64,000 nucleotides of DNA from Paramecium octaurelia (GCA_905182995.1 CAJJDP010000051.1:254718-318717); one strand, 5' to 3'. Positions 12,680 through 26,889 are shown, numbered from the stretch's first letter. Notes: a model not told the origin generated them from the sequence alone. Program-made: numbers and translations.

Positions 12680-15600
12680 ATGAATTAACAATATCTCCAA
12701 GTCCCCATGGCACAAAGTAGATAGTCATTCACTAATGATAAGTACTAAACTACTTCAGGAGTGGTTTCGAGTGCTGAAAAGTAAATCTTAAATTTTACAT
12801 TAGACGTGTGATTGAGATCAATTAGAGTACAAGAAAGAGTCTCATGTTCGAAGACAAGTAAATAACTCATCATATTCATAGACGTTATGAAGAACTGCTG
12901 CAGGACAACAGAAAATTGAAAGAAGTGATCGAACAATTAGACAAGGACAATTAATAATTAAAGCAAATGTCAGGAGAAAATTATAATCTAAAGCAGAAGT
13001 ACATGATTAACCAAGCTGAACTAGAAGCAGCTCAATAAGAATTAGCAAAATTGCGCTCTTAATTGTTAATGAGAAATTCATCAGATGCTGAATCATCAAG
13101 TTTAGTTGCCAGATACAAATAAGACATTTCGTCATTAACTCAACAATAAATCAAATCTTAATAAGGTATTCCATATCAGTTCTAATCATTTTAGAGATTA
13201 CTCAACTCAATGCCTTGTTAGGAGAGCAGAGAAAGTAAGTAGAAGAGTATTTGAGGGTAAAAAGCAAATATGAACAAGATATATAGACTTATAAAAATAG
13301 GGCGTCTACATTAGAATTAGAAATTAGAACTGTTAAGGAATAGAGGAATTCTACTACCTAAACAGAAATTACGAGACTGATGTAGGAAATAGCCAGATAC
13401 CAATCTGAGGCTTAAATAAGAACATCAGATAAAGAACTTTATGAGAGAACAATTTAAACCTTAAAGGACAAAATTAAAGAGATGGATAATGATATTCAAA
13501 TATTAATAGAGGCACATAACTAGAATCAATTTAAATTGGAGTCAGCAATGGCAGAATCGAAAGGCAACATGCAATACGAGATTGATCAACTCAGATAAGA
13601 GGTCAATTTCTATTAAACTTAATGCAAACAATGGCAGGAGAAATGTCAAGTATTTGAATTACAAAAAGAAGAAAGTGAGAGGAGAATCATTTAAATGGAA
13701 ATTCGAATAAATGAGACTAAAAAGCAAATAGAACAACAATAAAATGAAAGAATATAAAGAGATAGTTGGCAAGTTCATACAATATAGAATGAATTAGAAA
13801 ATTGGAAATAAAAATATATATAATTAGAAATTAAAACCAAGGATAGTGAGATTCACAGGTTAAGAGTCAAATAATTAGAAGATCAGAACAATCAATTAAG
13901 AATAGAAAATGAACGTGTAAAGGAGGAATTAGACATTTTAGTCACTGAATTCAAATCAATTCAAGAATAAAATAATGGATATAGATTGAGTATTACATAA
14001 TTAGAAAAATAAAGTAAAAGTACTGTTGAATTGGATAAATACAAATTGTAAGTCAATTAATTGAATTAATAAATCAACAATCACAAGGTTGAAATTAAAG
14101 AATTATAAGAATAAATCATTTCGTAATAATAAGAAAAACGAATTGAGATTCAATAGTATGCTTAATATTAATACGAATCTGAAAATCATTAAAAGGAAAT
14201 TGAAAAGTTAAGAAGAGAATTCAGATAAATTGAACAGTTGTATAATGAGATGGAAGTCTAAGTAAAATTATGGAAAGAGAAATTTTATCATGAATAATTA
14301 CAACATCAAGAAGCTAGATAATTGTTGATTGATATTAAGACTTAATATGAATCTCACACTTATGTTCTAACTTAGACAGAATAAGATAAACATCGAATCC
14401 AGTAACTAGAGTTACAATTAATTGAATTATAAGAAGAAGTTCGTGTTCTACAAATCAGAGAGGAAACCTATAAGGAGTAAATCTCAACTTACTCTGTAAC
14501 GATAGAGAATATCAAATAGAATCAAGATCAATCTAGAAAGGTTAAGTAATTAGAAATGGATATTGAGACTTTGAAGTCGAAGTGCAGAGATTTAGAAAAA
14601 TAATTATTAGATAAAAGAAATGAATTTAATTTATTAAAAAGTGAGTGGGAACTAGATAAATAAAGAATTACAGAATTAAAGGCTTCTAATGATGTACTTC
14701 TTAAAAGGAAGCCAGAGATAGTTAAAGAAATAATTGAAACTCCTTCAAAATAAGAAAAGTTAAAGATATAAGAATTAGAGTCACAAATATCTCTATTAAA
14801 ATTGCAATGCCAATAAGTATCAGCATCTAAACAGGAAGTCATTAGAGAAACTATTAGAGAAACAGTTTAAGTCAGAAGTCAAGAAGATATCAAATTGATT
14901 GCTAGTTTAGAGGAAGAATTATAATTGTGGAAAACTAAATACTATGAATTAGATAGAAGAAAGAACTAAGTGGTTGTAGAAACTATAAGAGAAGTGTAAT
15001 AATCAGAAAGTGATAAGTTGAGAATCTAAGAACTAGAACATTAGGTTAAACAATCATCAGCCAAAAAATAAGAAATTATTCGAGAATTTATAACTTAGAC
15101 TGTTGAAGTTCCTGTAGAAGCAGATAAAATAAGAATCTAATAGTTGGAAATATAAGTTAATAACCTAAGATAAGAAAACTATTTATTAAATTAAAGAAAA
15201 CAAGAAGTCATAACACAACAAATCACTGTTGAAGTACCATCTCAGGCTGATAAATAAATAATCTAATAATTAGAATCTGAAATACTCAAATTAAAGACAT
15301 AATTGGAATTTGTCTCTAAAAGTAAATAGGAAGTAATAAGAGAAATCATTACTGAAAGAGTTGAAGTCCCTTCAGAATCTGACAAATTAAAGATCTCATA
15401 ATTATAGGCTTAGCTTTAGCGTCTACAAAAGGACTATTAATACTTAGAATTGAAAAAATAAGAAATTATCAAAGAAACCATTACTGTTGAAGTTCCCTCT
15501 TAAGCTGATAAATCAAGAATTTAACAATTAGAATCTTAATTATTGTAGATTAAGAATGAATTACAAATAGTTTCCTCAAAAAAATAAGAAAAGATCACTG

Positions 15601-18600
15601 AATACATAACAGAGAGAGTTGAAGTACCTTAAGAATCTGATAGAATAAAAATTTAATAATTGGAAAGTTAATTGCAAAAAATATAATAAGATTATTATCT
15701 ATTGAATTAAAAAAAGTAGGAGATAATCAAAGAAACTGTAACAGTAGAAGTTCCTCAACAATAAGATCAATTAAGAATATAATAACTTGAGTCATTAGTA
15801 TTTCAATTAAAGTAAAATATATAAATAATTCAACAATAAAAATAAGAAGTGATAAGAGAAACAATAACAGAAACAATTGAAGTCCCATCATAAAAGGATA
15901 AGTTAAGAATTCAATAATTAGAAGAGGAATTACAAAGATTAAGTTAGGATTATTATTAACTTAATTAAAAGAAATAATAAATTATTAAGGAAACAGTAAC
16001 TGTAGAAGTGTCTTCATAGGCAGACAAATTTAGAATATAATAATTAGAATCATAAGTTTAGCAACTAAGGTCAGAATTACAAGTAGTGTAATAATAGAAA
16101 TAGGAAGTAATTAGGGAAATAATTACAGAGAGAGTGGAAGTACCTATGGAATCAGATAAAATTAGAATAAGATAATTACAGGATCAGTTTTCGTAGTTAT
16201 AAAGAGATTATAATTAATTGAATTTGAAGAAATAAGAAGTCATAAGGGAAACTGTTACAGTAGAGGTGTCGTCATAAGCAGACAAATACAGAATTTAATA
16301 ATTGGAATAGTCATTGCAACAAATGAAGATGGAGTACTTAAATTTACAAAATAATTATGAGATTGTAAGTAAGAAAAAGCAGGAGGTGATAAAAGAAGTA
16401 ATTACTGAAAGGGTTGAGGTTTCATCTCCCGCAGATAAATAAAGAATTGCATAATTAGAATCTTAATTGAGTAATTTGACCATGGAGCTATAAATAATAT
16501 CTAAAAAGAAATAAGAGATTATACGCGAAGTGATAACAGAAAGGGTTGAAGTTCCAAAGGAGTCTGATAAAAGAAGAATTATTGAGTTAGAATAAGACTT
16601 AAATAAATTATAATAAGATTATATTTCATTAAATAAGAGTAAATAAGAAGTAATCAAAGAAACTTATACAATTGAAGTACCATCTTAGGCTGATAAATTC
16701 AAAATTTAATAATTAGAGATGTAGCTTTCGTAAATTAGAAGCGAATATTAGGTTTTATAATCTAGAAAAGCGGAGATAGTTAGGGAGGTAGTAGAAGTCC
16801 CTGTTGAATCTGATCGAATAAGAATTAAATAGTTAGAGTAATAACTTAGTTCTTTACAATAAGATTACTTCTCCTTAAACTAAAAGAAATAAGAAGTAAT
16901 CAAAGAAACAGTGACTATTGAAGTGCCTTCAGAGGCTGATTAATATCGTATTAGGTAATTGGAATAGCAATTATCCACATTAAGAGATAATCTTACTGTT
17001 ATTTAAAAATAAAAGCAAGAGGTTCAAATAATAAAAGAAACAATATAAGTCAGTAAGCAAGAGGATTTATTTAAAATCTAAAATTTAGAAAGGTAGCTGC
17101 TTTAAATGTAAAATGAAGTTTAAATTTATGAAAAATAATTAAAAGAATATTAGAACTCCAGCCTTGAGTTAGAATAAGAAATAAAAAATTTAAGGATATA
17201 ACTTAGGACTACTTAAAAGTCTAATTAGGAATACTAAGAATAACTAACTTCGATCTAGATAAAAATAGAAGAAGGGCAAAAATCAAAATAAATTCAATTA
17301 TAATATGAGAGAAGGGAATAGGAATTTATTGAATAAATTAAGTTGTTGGAAAGAAGAAATGAGGAATTTAGACAAGAAAGAGAAAGATTTTCAGAATATG
17401 AAAGAAAATTGAATTATTACAAGGAAGAGTAGTTATAAAATGAGAAACTAATAGAAAGGCTTAAATTAGAAGTATAAACTTAAAAGAAGTAATATGAAGA
17501 AAGAATAAGTATTCAAGAAAGTTAATTTAAGAAAGAGATAACAATTATTTAAACTTAGTAATAGAGTAACGTAAATCAAGAGTTACAATATTTGGAGATC
17601 TCTAAAAATAGGGAAATTAAAGAATACAAATAATAAATTGAACTATTGTAGAAAGAAAATTAAAAGATAATAGATTCAATGAGATGTAAAAATGAAGAGA
17701 ATGAATAATGGAAGAGGAAATTTATTGCATTATCCACTGAAGTTAGCACTACTTCTGGAGAATTCGAATCTATAAAAATGTAATTAAAATCAACTGAGTA
17801 AAGTAGAGATACCATAAAAGCTGAATTAGATAGAGTTAACAAGATGTATTTTTAATGTTAAAATGAATTGACATAATATAAATCAAAAAATAATGAACTT
17901 GAACTCAAAATAAGATAATTAAATCGTGAAAATCAAGACTATTAAGACAGATATTAATCGATTGATTTTGAAAAATTAAATCGATTAGAATTAGAAATTA
18001 AAAGGAAAATTGAAGTCATTTAGCAATTATAAACTCATATCAGAAATTTAGAAAATGAAAAGAAAACTTCAATAACTAATGAAACAAAAGTTAGAGAATT
18101 GCTAAATTAGTTATAAGAAAAAGAACTTGAAATTGAATCATTGCATGAGATGGTTCAAGAATTATCAACAACAATTAGACAATTACGAATGGAACATGAA
18201 GCAATTTTGGAGCAATAAAGCAAACAATAGATTATCATAAGAGAAACATAAAAGTAAATTATTTTTTGTATCTATATAGTAATTAAAAACTTGTTGAATT
18301 AGAGACTAGAATTGAAGGCTTGAATGCAGAAATTTAAAGGTAAATGATGCTCAAAGATTAAATTTAACTAAAACATGATAAATTAATTGAAAGAGTATTA
18401 TATATATTAATGATTAGGCTACAGAATTTGAATCAGAAATTAATATGTTAAGGAATGAACTCTCTAAAACCCAAAAAAGATTAAGCTCAAATAATGCAAG
18501 CAATACATATTTTGTTTCAAAAACCTTTGAAGTACAAAGAACAGGAGATGTTGCGAATAATGCAACAGGATTAGTTTCAGGTTTTAATTTGGAGGACTCT

Positions 18601-18813
18601 AAAAAAATTAAGTCAATAGTGAACACAGTTTAACATAGATCTGAAGTCTCTAATTACAATTCAGCAGTTAAAGAATCGTAATATTCTAATAAATCATCTT
18701 CATAAACTTAATCATTTAATCCTCTTCGATCAGATGTATATTTTATTTATATGAAGTAGATAATCAAACAAAAAGCCTAATATTTTCGAACTGAAGAGTA
18801 CCAAAATATTTGA
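12680..18813 (+). CDS. Giant coiled-coil protein with about 18 internal repeats
   Basis: About 2,010 residues, almost entirely heptad coiled coil. A short non-helical head precedes classical coil. From about 14835 to 17090 the coil becomes a tandem repeat (see separate entry), then irregular coil resumes and the protein ends in a Ser/Asn-rich tail. Introns: 12781-12803, 13166-13194, 18254-18279 and 18395-18417. An optional 24-nt one near 18737 does not alter the frame. The single central exon is over 5 kb without a TGA. Likely a filament or cortex/basal-body scaffold by analogy with long repeat coils; no specific family is recognised and there are no IQ or Sfi1-type motifs. Confidence 0.88.
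14835..17090 (+). repeat. Coding tandem repeat, about 18 units of 42-48 residues
   Basis: Units share the pattern KQE(V/I)I(R/K)E, then VEVP, then a D(K/R) x (R/K)I x QLE motif, then about 15 residues of heptad coil. Two unit types alternate through much of the array: type A with ITERVEVPxESDK and type B with VTVEVPSQADK, type A being two residues longer. First and last units are degenerate. DNA identity between units is modest, so the array is old and maintained at protein level. Confidence 0.85.
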
Positions 18814-19007
18814 TATTATTAATATTTGAATTAACTAATTATGATTAGGAATAATAATAATGAGATATCTTTTTTGGCTATGTTTTTAATTATATCATAA
18901 TTTGACAGTCTGAGATTTAGAAATGTTGCTATTTGATGAATAACTCTAAGAATAAATTAAAGACCTATTATTTATGATATCATCAATTTTTCCCAATTAA
19001 TTATCTG

Positions 19008-20242
19008 ATGTATTAACAAACTATGTAAATTTTTAATCTTTATATTAACAGAACAATTCAAGAAATGTTTTATGACTACAATCATAATGGATTCCTATTG
19101 ACTATTTTTATATGCAATGTTACAAGCATAATCTCTCTATTATTGATTATCCTATTTTACATAGTTGGAAATGGTAGCAAATACTTAATATAAAAGTATG
19201 CTTATTAATCAAGCTTATAGGTTATATTTCTTCTAAGTGATGGTTTTGCTAGTTTTTTTTGTCCCATAGACTATTGGACCTTTCTTTTACTCAGAAAAAA
19301 TTGATAGTGCTTATAATGCTAATAATTCATTCACATATTGTTAAATTTACGAAGAGAAAGAGATAACCAATTAAGAAAGTAATCTTAATTTGTAAAACTG
19401 CATGACAGATGGATGTAAAATCAATATATATCAATTAGATTGCAAATTTTAAGGAATCACTAATAATGGAGCTTGGTTTGCTAGTTCTTTATTCTCTTTT
19501 TTATCTTGTCATGCAATCTATGAAATAATTGTAAAACAACGCTAAATAAAAAAGCAATTTAGTAAATACTTAATTCTTATTGTTCTGCTAACAATCCTTT
19601 GCAATTTAGGTTCTTGTTTCGCTAAATTTCGACATTATGGCATTACATATGATAAAGAAATTATTCTATATATTTGTAATTTAGATTTAGTAAAAGGGCC
19701 ATGGATGATATGGTGGATATTTTAATTAATGGTGAATCTGGTTGTACTTGTATTTGGAATGATCGAATATATAAAATTGCGAAAATCAATCAAATAATTA
19801 TAAATAAGACTACACTAAAATTTGAATTCCATAAAAGCCTTAAAGATTTAAATATTGCTTCTTTTTGTAATTTTATTTTGGACAATTAATATTTTTGTAA
19901 AATTGTTTGAGGAGTACGCTTTATATAATTTAAAATGGAAACTAGTCTAAATAATTTTATTTATGTTCATGCTTCCTGTTTAACTATTGGGATTATGCTA
20001 TGCACAATTTTATTTTTATAGTTTTCAAGATCATCTATATCAAAACTTGCCTCCTTGTTTTAGGTTTTTATTGAATATTCTAGTTCAAATTAATTTTGTA
20101 ACCTTTTATTTTTCATATGTAAGTACTTTAACTAATTGTTTAGCATAAAAAGAAAGAGATTAGTATGGAAGATGACAAATCTTCGACCATAAGTAATGAA
20201 GCATCATTGATCTATAATCAAAATGAAATATTAGCAAATTGA
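19008..20242 (+). CDS. Seven-transmembrane receptor-like protein
   Basis: About 385 residues with seven hydrophobic segments, a Cys-containing extracellular loop after TM2 and a Ser/Thr-rich cytoplasmic tail, a GPCR-like layout. TM6 carries LFWTIN, matched by ILWTIN in the paralog at 41461-42625, and both share CxLQG or CKFQG before TM3. Introns 19196-19220 and 20119-20143 are clear. The start at 19008 needs a 27-nt first intron (19025-19051); without it, ATG 19065 is the start. A short frame 18923-19075 overlaps the start and was not called. Ligand and coupling are unknown, and membership of a named GPCR class is not shown. Confidence 0.75.
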
Positions 20243-20427
20243 GTTACTAAATCAATTTAGAACAATGATCATTAATTTGTATTTGGTTTTTTGTTGTAAT
20301 TTTTCATTCGAAATTAGTTAATGTACAAGGATAAAAAAGTACACGTCTTTAGAAGAGATATAAATAATTTGTTTAGATGTTGAGTTTGTATATTAATCAC
20401 ATATTAAAATCTTTTTAAAATATAAAA

Positions 20428-20896
20428 ATGGTCAGCAGATTAAGAAAATGCAGAAAAATGAGAGGACATGTTTGCCATGGTTATGGTAGAGTTGGTAAGC
20501 ATAGAAAACATCCAAGTGGTAGAGGTGTTTCAGGAGGTTTAACACATCATAGGATCAATTTCAATAAATACCATCCAGGATATTTCCAAAAAGTACATCT
20601 GATTAGTTAAATCATAGACTGGAATGAGACATTTCCATTTAAAAAAGAACTAACTTCATAAGCCAGTTGTTAACATTGACAAATTGTGGTCACTTGTTAC
20701 AGATGAAACCAGAGAAAAATATTCCAAATCTAAAGATAAGGCTGCAGTGATTGACGTTACTAAGGCAGGTTATTTTAAGGTCTTGGGTAAGGGAAGATTG
20801 CCAAATCAACCAGTTGTGGTCAAGGCTAAATTCTTTAGCAAAACTGCAGAAAGAAGAATTAAGGCTGTTGGTGGAGCATGCGTACTCGTTGCCTGA
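20428..20896 (+). CDS. Ribosomal protein uL15 (eukaryotic L27a/L28)
   Basis: Large ribosomal subunit protein of the cytosolic ribosome, 147 residues, the usual length. The basic N-terminus ([20 protein letters not shown]), the [10 protein letters not shown] stretch, TGMRHFHL and a conserved C-terminal half ([18 protein letters not shown]) are all diagnostic. One 25-nt intron (20593-20617) interrupts the codon run before TGMRHFH. Codon use is more regular and GC-richer than its neighbours, as expected for a highly expressed gene. Confidence 0.97.
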
Positions 20897-20945
20897 TAAA
20901 TTATTATATACATTAAAAATATCTGTCAATAAATAATTATATTTA

Positions 20946-21944
20946 ATGGGTAATTGCTGCTCATACTAAAATCCTCCCGCATATCTTAGTAACCATAACA
21001 CGCCTGATCATTTGAGTGTTGAGGAGAGTATTCATTAATTAATCAATGCTATCACTCCTCGAGTATATGAAACTTAGGAATAATTTATTATTTTGAATCC
21101 ATTAATCCAGGCTACTATGGAAAAGTTAAAAAAGCTTGTTGTTAAAGACTCTCATCATTTCAAAATGTAAGATTTGACTGCCTTAATGGGGAATAAGAAA
21201 GGGTGTTATGTAATAATTATATACATCTTAAGAGATTAAAGAATGGGACTTTATATTCTGGAGATTGGTTGGATGATATGAGACATGGTTATGGCAAGGC
21301 ATTGAATTTGGATGGAAGTTTTTATGAAGGATTTTTTAAATAAGATCAATATTATGGCATTGGAAGATTGATTTATCATGATGGGGACTATTATGAAGGG
21401 GAATTTGAAAGCAATCTATTTAATGGGTTCGGTGTGTATAGTTCTACCTTTTATTATGAAGGCGAATGGTATAATGGAGAAAAACAAGGTCAAGGCAAAG
21501 AAATATGGCCCAATGGCATCACTTATCAAGGATAATTCAAGAGAGGCTCGAAAGAAGGCTAGGGCAAGATGATATTTAATGATAATTCTTATTATGAAGG
21601 AGAATTCCTTAGAGACACTTTTAACAGTATGTGTAATTCCTTTAATCTAAGATAAAGGGACATTCTTTTGGAATGATAGCAAAAAGTATGTCGGCGAATG
21701 GAGAGATGGAGTCAAAGAAGGCCAAGGGTAAATGATTTGGCCTACTGGTTAGGAGTACAAAGGAGAATTCCTACAAGATGAATTTGAAGGCCAAGGATAA
21801 ATGACATATCCAGATGGAAAGGTTTTCATTGGTTATTGGAGATCAAGCAGATAAAATGGAGATGGGGAAATCTATAAAAATGGATAACTTTATAAGAAGG
21901 GAATTTGGAATATGGGTACTTTGATAAAAGAAATTAAAAAATGA
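20946..21944 (+). CDS. MORN-repeat protein with MGNCCS acylation N-terminus
   Basis: 316 residues. The N-terminus MGNCCSYQ is a textbook signal for N-myristoylation on Gly2 with palmitoylation on the adjacent cysteines, so membrane attachment is expected. After about 90 residues, at least eight MORN repeats follow (YEGEF/W..G..GQG). MORN proteins bind membranes and organise cortical structures or scaffold kinases. Introns: 21210-21232 and 21627-21651. The paralog at 43049-43995 has the same layout. Confidence 0.9.
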
Positions 21945-21987
21945 GATTTTTAATCTAAATTTTTTTATCCTAATCATAATTAATTTA

Positions 21988-22305
21988 ATGTAGAAAATTC
22001 CAGAAAACATTGCTGCCTTGCCAACAAATAAAGAACTAACCTTCAAAGTTCACATCACTTATTGCGGAGGATGAGGATACAAGCCATAATATAACCTAGC
22101 TGCTTCTTATATAAAATAATTATATCCAAAAGTCTAAGCCTCTGGTAAAGCAAGTGAAAAAGTTACAGGTGAACTGGAAATAACAGTCACCAAAAATGAT
22201 GGAACTTCTTTATTGGTACATTCTAAATTGAATGGTGATGGACCTTTCAATAACTAATCAGCTTAAAAAGCCTTAGAGAAGTTGATTGCATTTGTTGAAA
22301 AATGA
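21988..22305 (+). CDS. SELENOW: Selenoprotein W, in-frame TGA read as selenocysteine
   Basis: A 105-residue Rdx-family thioredoxin-fold protein, intronless. The redox motif is C-G-G-U at residues 26-29, where U is encoded by TGA (22072-22074) and is followed by GYKPQYNLAAS, closely matching the CxxU-GYK signature of selenoprotein W. The frame continues unbroken for 76 more codons with family features (LVHSKLNGDG, then a C-terminal helix ALEKLIAFVEK) and ends at TGA 22303-22305. A SECIS-like hairpin lies 45 nt downstream. Because TAA and TAG encode Gln in this genome, UGA must mean both Sec and stop in one mRNA. Role: probable glutathione- or thiol-linked redox protein in the cytosol. Confidence 0.93.
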
Positions 22306-22349
22306 AATCCAATATAAATGATAAATAAAAAGGAATGATCGAAATTAAA

Positions 22350-22390
22350 ATGAAGAGATTAATTCAAACACACTAAAATTGATCTCTGAT
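22350..22390 (+). promoter_or_regulatory. SECIS element of the selenoprotein W mRNA
   Basis: In the 3' untranslated region. The 5' ATGA (22350-22353) is followed by a 10-11 bp helix (22354-22364 with 22377-22387, including one G-U pair). An apical loop of 12 nt begins C-AAA, giving the conserved unpaired adenines about 12 nt after the ATGA. The 3' side closes with TGAT (22387-22390), giving the non-Watson-Crick UGA/UGA quartet. This matches the eukaryotic SECIS consensus that recruits SBP2 and the selenocysteine elongation factor. Confidence 0.88.
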
Positions 22391-23100
22391 AATGACATGA
22401 TTTTGATTATAAACTTTTTTGTTTATTAACAAGTATTCAATTTATATTTTACTTTTTGATCATTATTTACATAAAGATTAAGATCAATAAATTACTTATT
22501 AGTTCTAATTAAGTTAATACTCTGTAATCGCTGATATAAAAATAACAATGATGGTTTTCTATTAATTTTAGCAAGTACAAGATAATTATTAATCTTTATT
22601 TCAAAGTTTTATATAAAATATCAACATATCTATTCTAACTAATTTTGTCGTGAATAACAAAACCAAAACATTTTATAAATACAAATAAAAGCAAACGAGA
22701 TTGATATTTTGTAGAACAAAACTGAATTATTGTAATTATTTAATTAATTCTCCTTCATTTTTATTTCTCCACTTTAAAAAATATCTATCTAAACATATAT
22801 ATCAAATTATCGATTAAATCGTTGTAAACAATGAGTTTCTAACTTTAAAAAAGAGGTTTAATACTATATATTTTAAATAATAATATTTTAGAGCAGATGT
22901 TTGATACAGAATATTAGGGATACTTTAGTGTATGTTATTTACATTTTTTCTCTATTTATTTAAAACAATCAGGTCAAATACCTCTCAATTGTTTAAATAA
23001 ATTATCCAATAGAGATACATTTGTGTATATAATTCTCTTTAATTATCTTGTTTACCTAAAGGGAATATAGAATATTAAATAATGAATAAATATTAAAATT
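22391..23100. other. Intergenic, no supported gene
   Basis: AT-rich spacer between the SECIS element and the COMMD4 gene. No frame or motif with support was seen. Confidence 0.45.
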
Positions 23101-23757
23101 ATGAGATTTTTATTTTGTGGAGATAGCAATTGTCCAGAATGGTTTTTGGCTGAATCAGCACTTCTGACAAAAATTGTATTAGAATTATAATATAAGGATA
23201 GGCTTCTGTGAAGATGAAATTAGTGACCTAATACATTTTATAGAATATTGTCGAAGGTATAGACACATCAGCTAAGATATTTAAGATGTTGGAAGGATCT
23301 GGTTTTAATCAATAGGAAATCAATTCAACTATTGCTTGCGTATCATTTATCGTTGAAAACTCTGCCAAATATGATGTTTCAGAATAGATATTAATAAAAG
23401 AGTTGATTGATTTAGGTTTACCAAAAGAAAACTGTGAATAATTGAGCAAGACCTTTAAATAATACAAAGACAAATTACAATAGGTCTACGAAAACTAAAT
23501 AATAAAAAGTATTAATAATTATAATTCTCAAAGTTGGAAAGGCAGTAGAATTTCATTATGGAATTAGTAAATTCGTAGTATCAGAGAGTGTGGCCCCTCA
23601 AAAATAGATTGAGGGGAACAGATTTATAGACACAAACATAACATTCTAGCATGACAATGGGAAACAAGAATGTTGCCAATTTGTTGTATTTCCTGAATAA
23701 TTGGAAGATATGCTTAATAGTTTTAAGAAGGCGTAGAAACTAATGATGCAATTATGA
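23101..23757 (+). CDS. COMMD4: COMM domain-containing protein 4
   Basis: 201 residues (human COMMD4 has 199). The N-terminus MRFLFCGDSNCPEW is nearly the family signature (MRFRFCGDLDCPDW). The helical HN domain follows, then a COMM domain ending QKLMMQL. COMMD proteins form the Commander complex with CCDC22/93 and retriever subunits and recycle membrane cargo from endosomes. Introns 23176-23201 (26 nt) and 23509-23533 (25 nt) restore the family frame. Confidence 0.93.
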
Positions 23758-23780
23758 TAGCTTTTACCAAATATTTAATA

Positions 23781-24337
23781 ATGGAACTCATTTTCACCTT
23801 CTCTTTATAAAGAATTCTTGAAAATTATTATCCTTTATTCAAAAATGTCATTTTCCTCATCTCTCTTTGCCTTTGCTTGTTCTTATCGGCTCTCTTTATT
23901 TCTAAGTAGGCTACCAGCTTGTTCTTCCTGTTAGGTGTTGGTGTATTCTAAGAATAAATTTATCGCATATAAATTGAAGTATTGCTATAAGCCGACAGCT
24001 TTTCTGCCACGCATTTAATTTAAACCAATTCAAATGTTTTTCTATTTATAATACAAGTAGCAGCAATATCTAATGTTTTAACCATAAGCAGATCTCAATT
24101 AGATTTGCAATTCTTATATTTTCAATTTGCTGAAAAAGTCAATTTAATTGTACTTATTTAAGGATCGTTGCATCTCAAAAATAAATTAACTAAATCCGCT
24201 TTTCAAATTATAGACATTATTTGCAAAATTTAAGTGAATAAATAGAATTAATATTTTAGTTAGAAAGTTAATTTATCAGCTTTTTAATATTAAAAATATT
24301 ATTATTTTTTAAAATAGGGGAAAGGAAAATTGATTGA
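23781..24337 (+). CDS. Small multi-pass membrane protein, unknown; 3' end uncertain
   Basis: Starts 23 bp after the COMMD4 stop. The N-terminal half has two closely spaced hydrophobic segments (NVIFLISLCLCLFLSALFI and ATSLFFLLGVGVF) and a weaker third (VFLFIIQVAAI). No family is recognised. The 3' end is unclear: a 26-nt intron with a non-canonical GTG start would put the stop at 24335-24337, overlapping the next ATG by one base; without it the frame runs about 80 bp further into the next gene. Confidence 0.5.
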
Positions 24338-24844
24338 TGGATAAAGATAGTAGAATCTAATTAGTTGAATTTAGAATATAATAATAAACTATTGATCCAG
24401 CAAGAATAAGGGGATTACAAATTTCCAATATATAATATAGAGGATAATTGTTGAGGTTTTTAGACTATTTTTTTAATATAAATTTAATAATCAGATATGT
24501 TATTTGATCAATTAACTGAGAAAAGGAAACATATGTATCAAGGAAAGAAGAAGCTCATTCATTTATTAAAATACAAACTAATTATTGAATAGCAAAATAA
24601 TTCAAAAAAAATTTATACTATTGATTCTCATAAATGTGTTCATGAATATTCAGATAATTTGTATTAAATAGCAAAATTTCTGTATCAGAACTTATCGCTA
24701 TAAATTTTGAATCCGATATAGTTTTTGGAGAATGTTTATGGAAAATGTTTAGAAGGAAGGTTTTTGGAATAAAGATATGAAATAAACGCAGAAGGTATGA
24801 AGATTTTTCTAAAAATGAATAAAAATTCTTTATTTTCTATTTGA
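24337..24844 (+). CDS. Hypothetical protein, gene model tentative
   Basis: Two open stretches (ATG 24337 to TGA 24507, and ATG 24497 to TGA 24844) join in frame if a 22-nt GTTATT...GAG segment is an intron, giving 161 residues. GTT is an unusual intron start here, where nearly all others begin GTA. The product is Leu/Lys/Gln-rich with a His/Cys pair (DSHKCVHEY) and no named domain. It could equally be two short genes or a decayed one. Confidence 0.4.
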
Positions 24845-26762
<1,918 letters not shown>

Positions 26763-26889
26763 ATTTTATTATTATACTATTTCATTTTCATATATATTAA
26801 GTACATCATTAACATAGAATGTAACAAAGTCTCTCATTTAAATGATAGAACTCACTTATAGAGCAGGATTTTTAATAATTTTAATTAAA

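Noticed and set aside
20690-20929. Minus-strand and alternative-frame ORFs over the uL15 gene
   Set aside because: Shadows of a highly conserved ribosomal protein.
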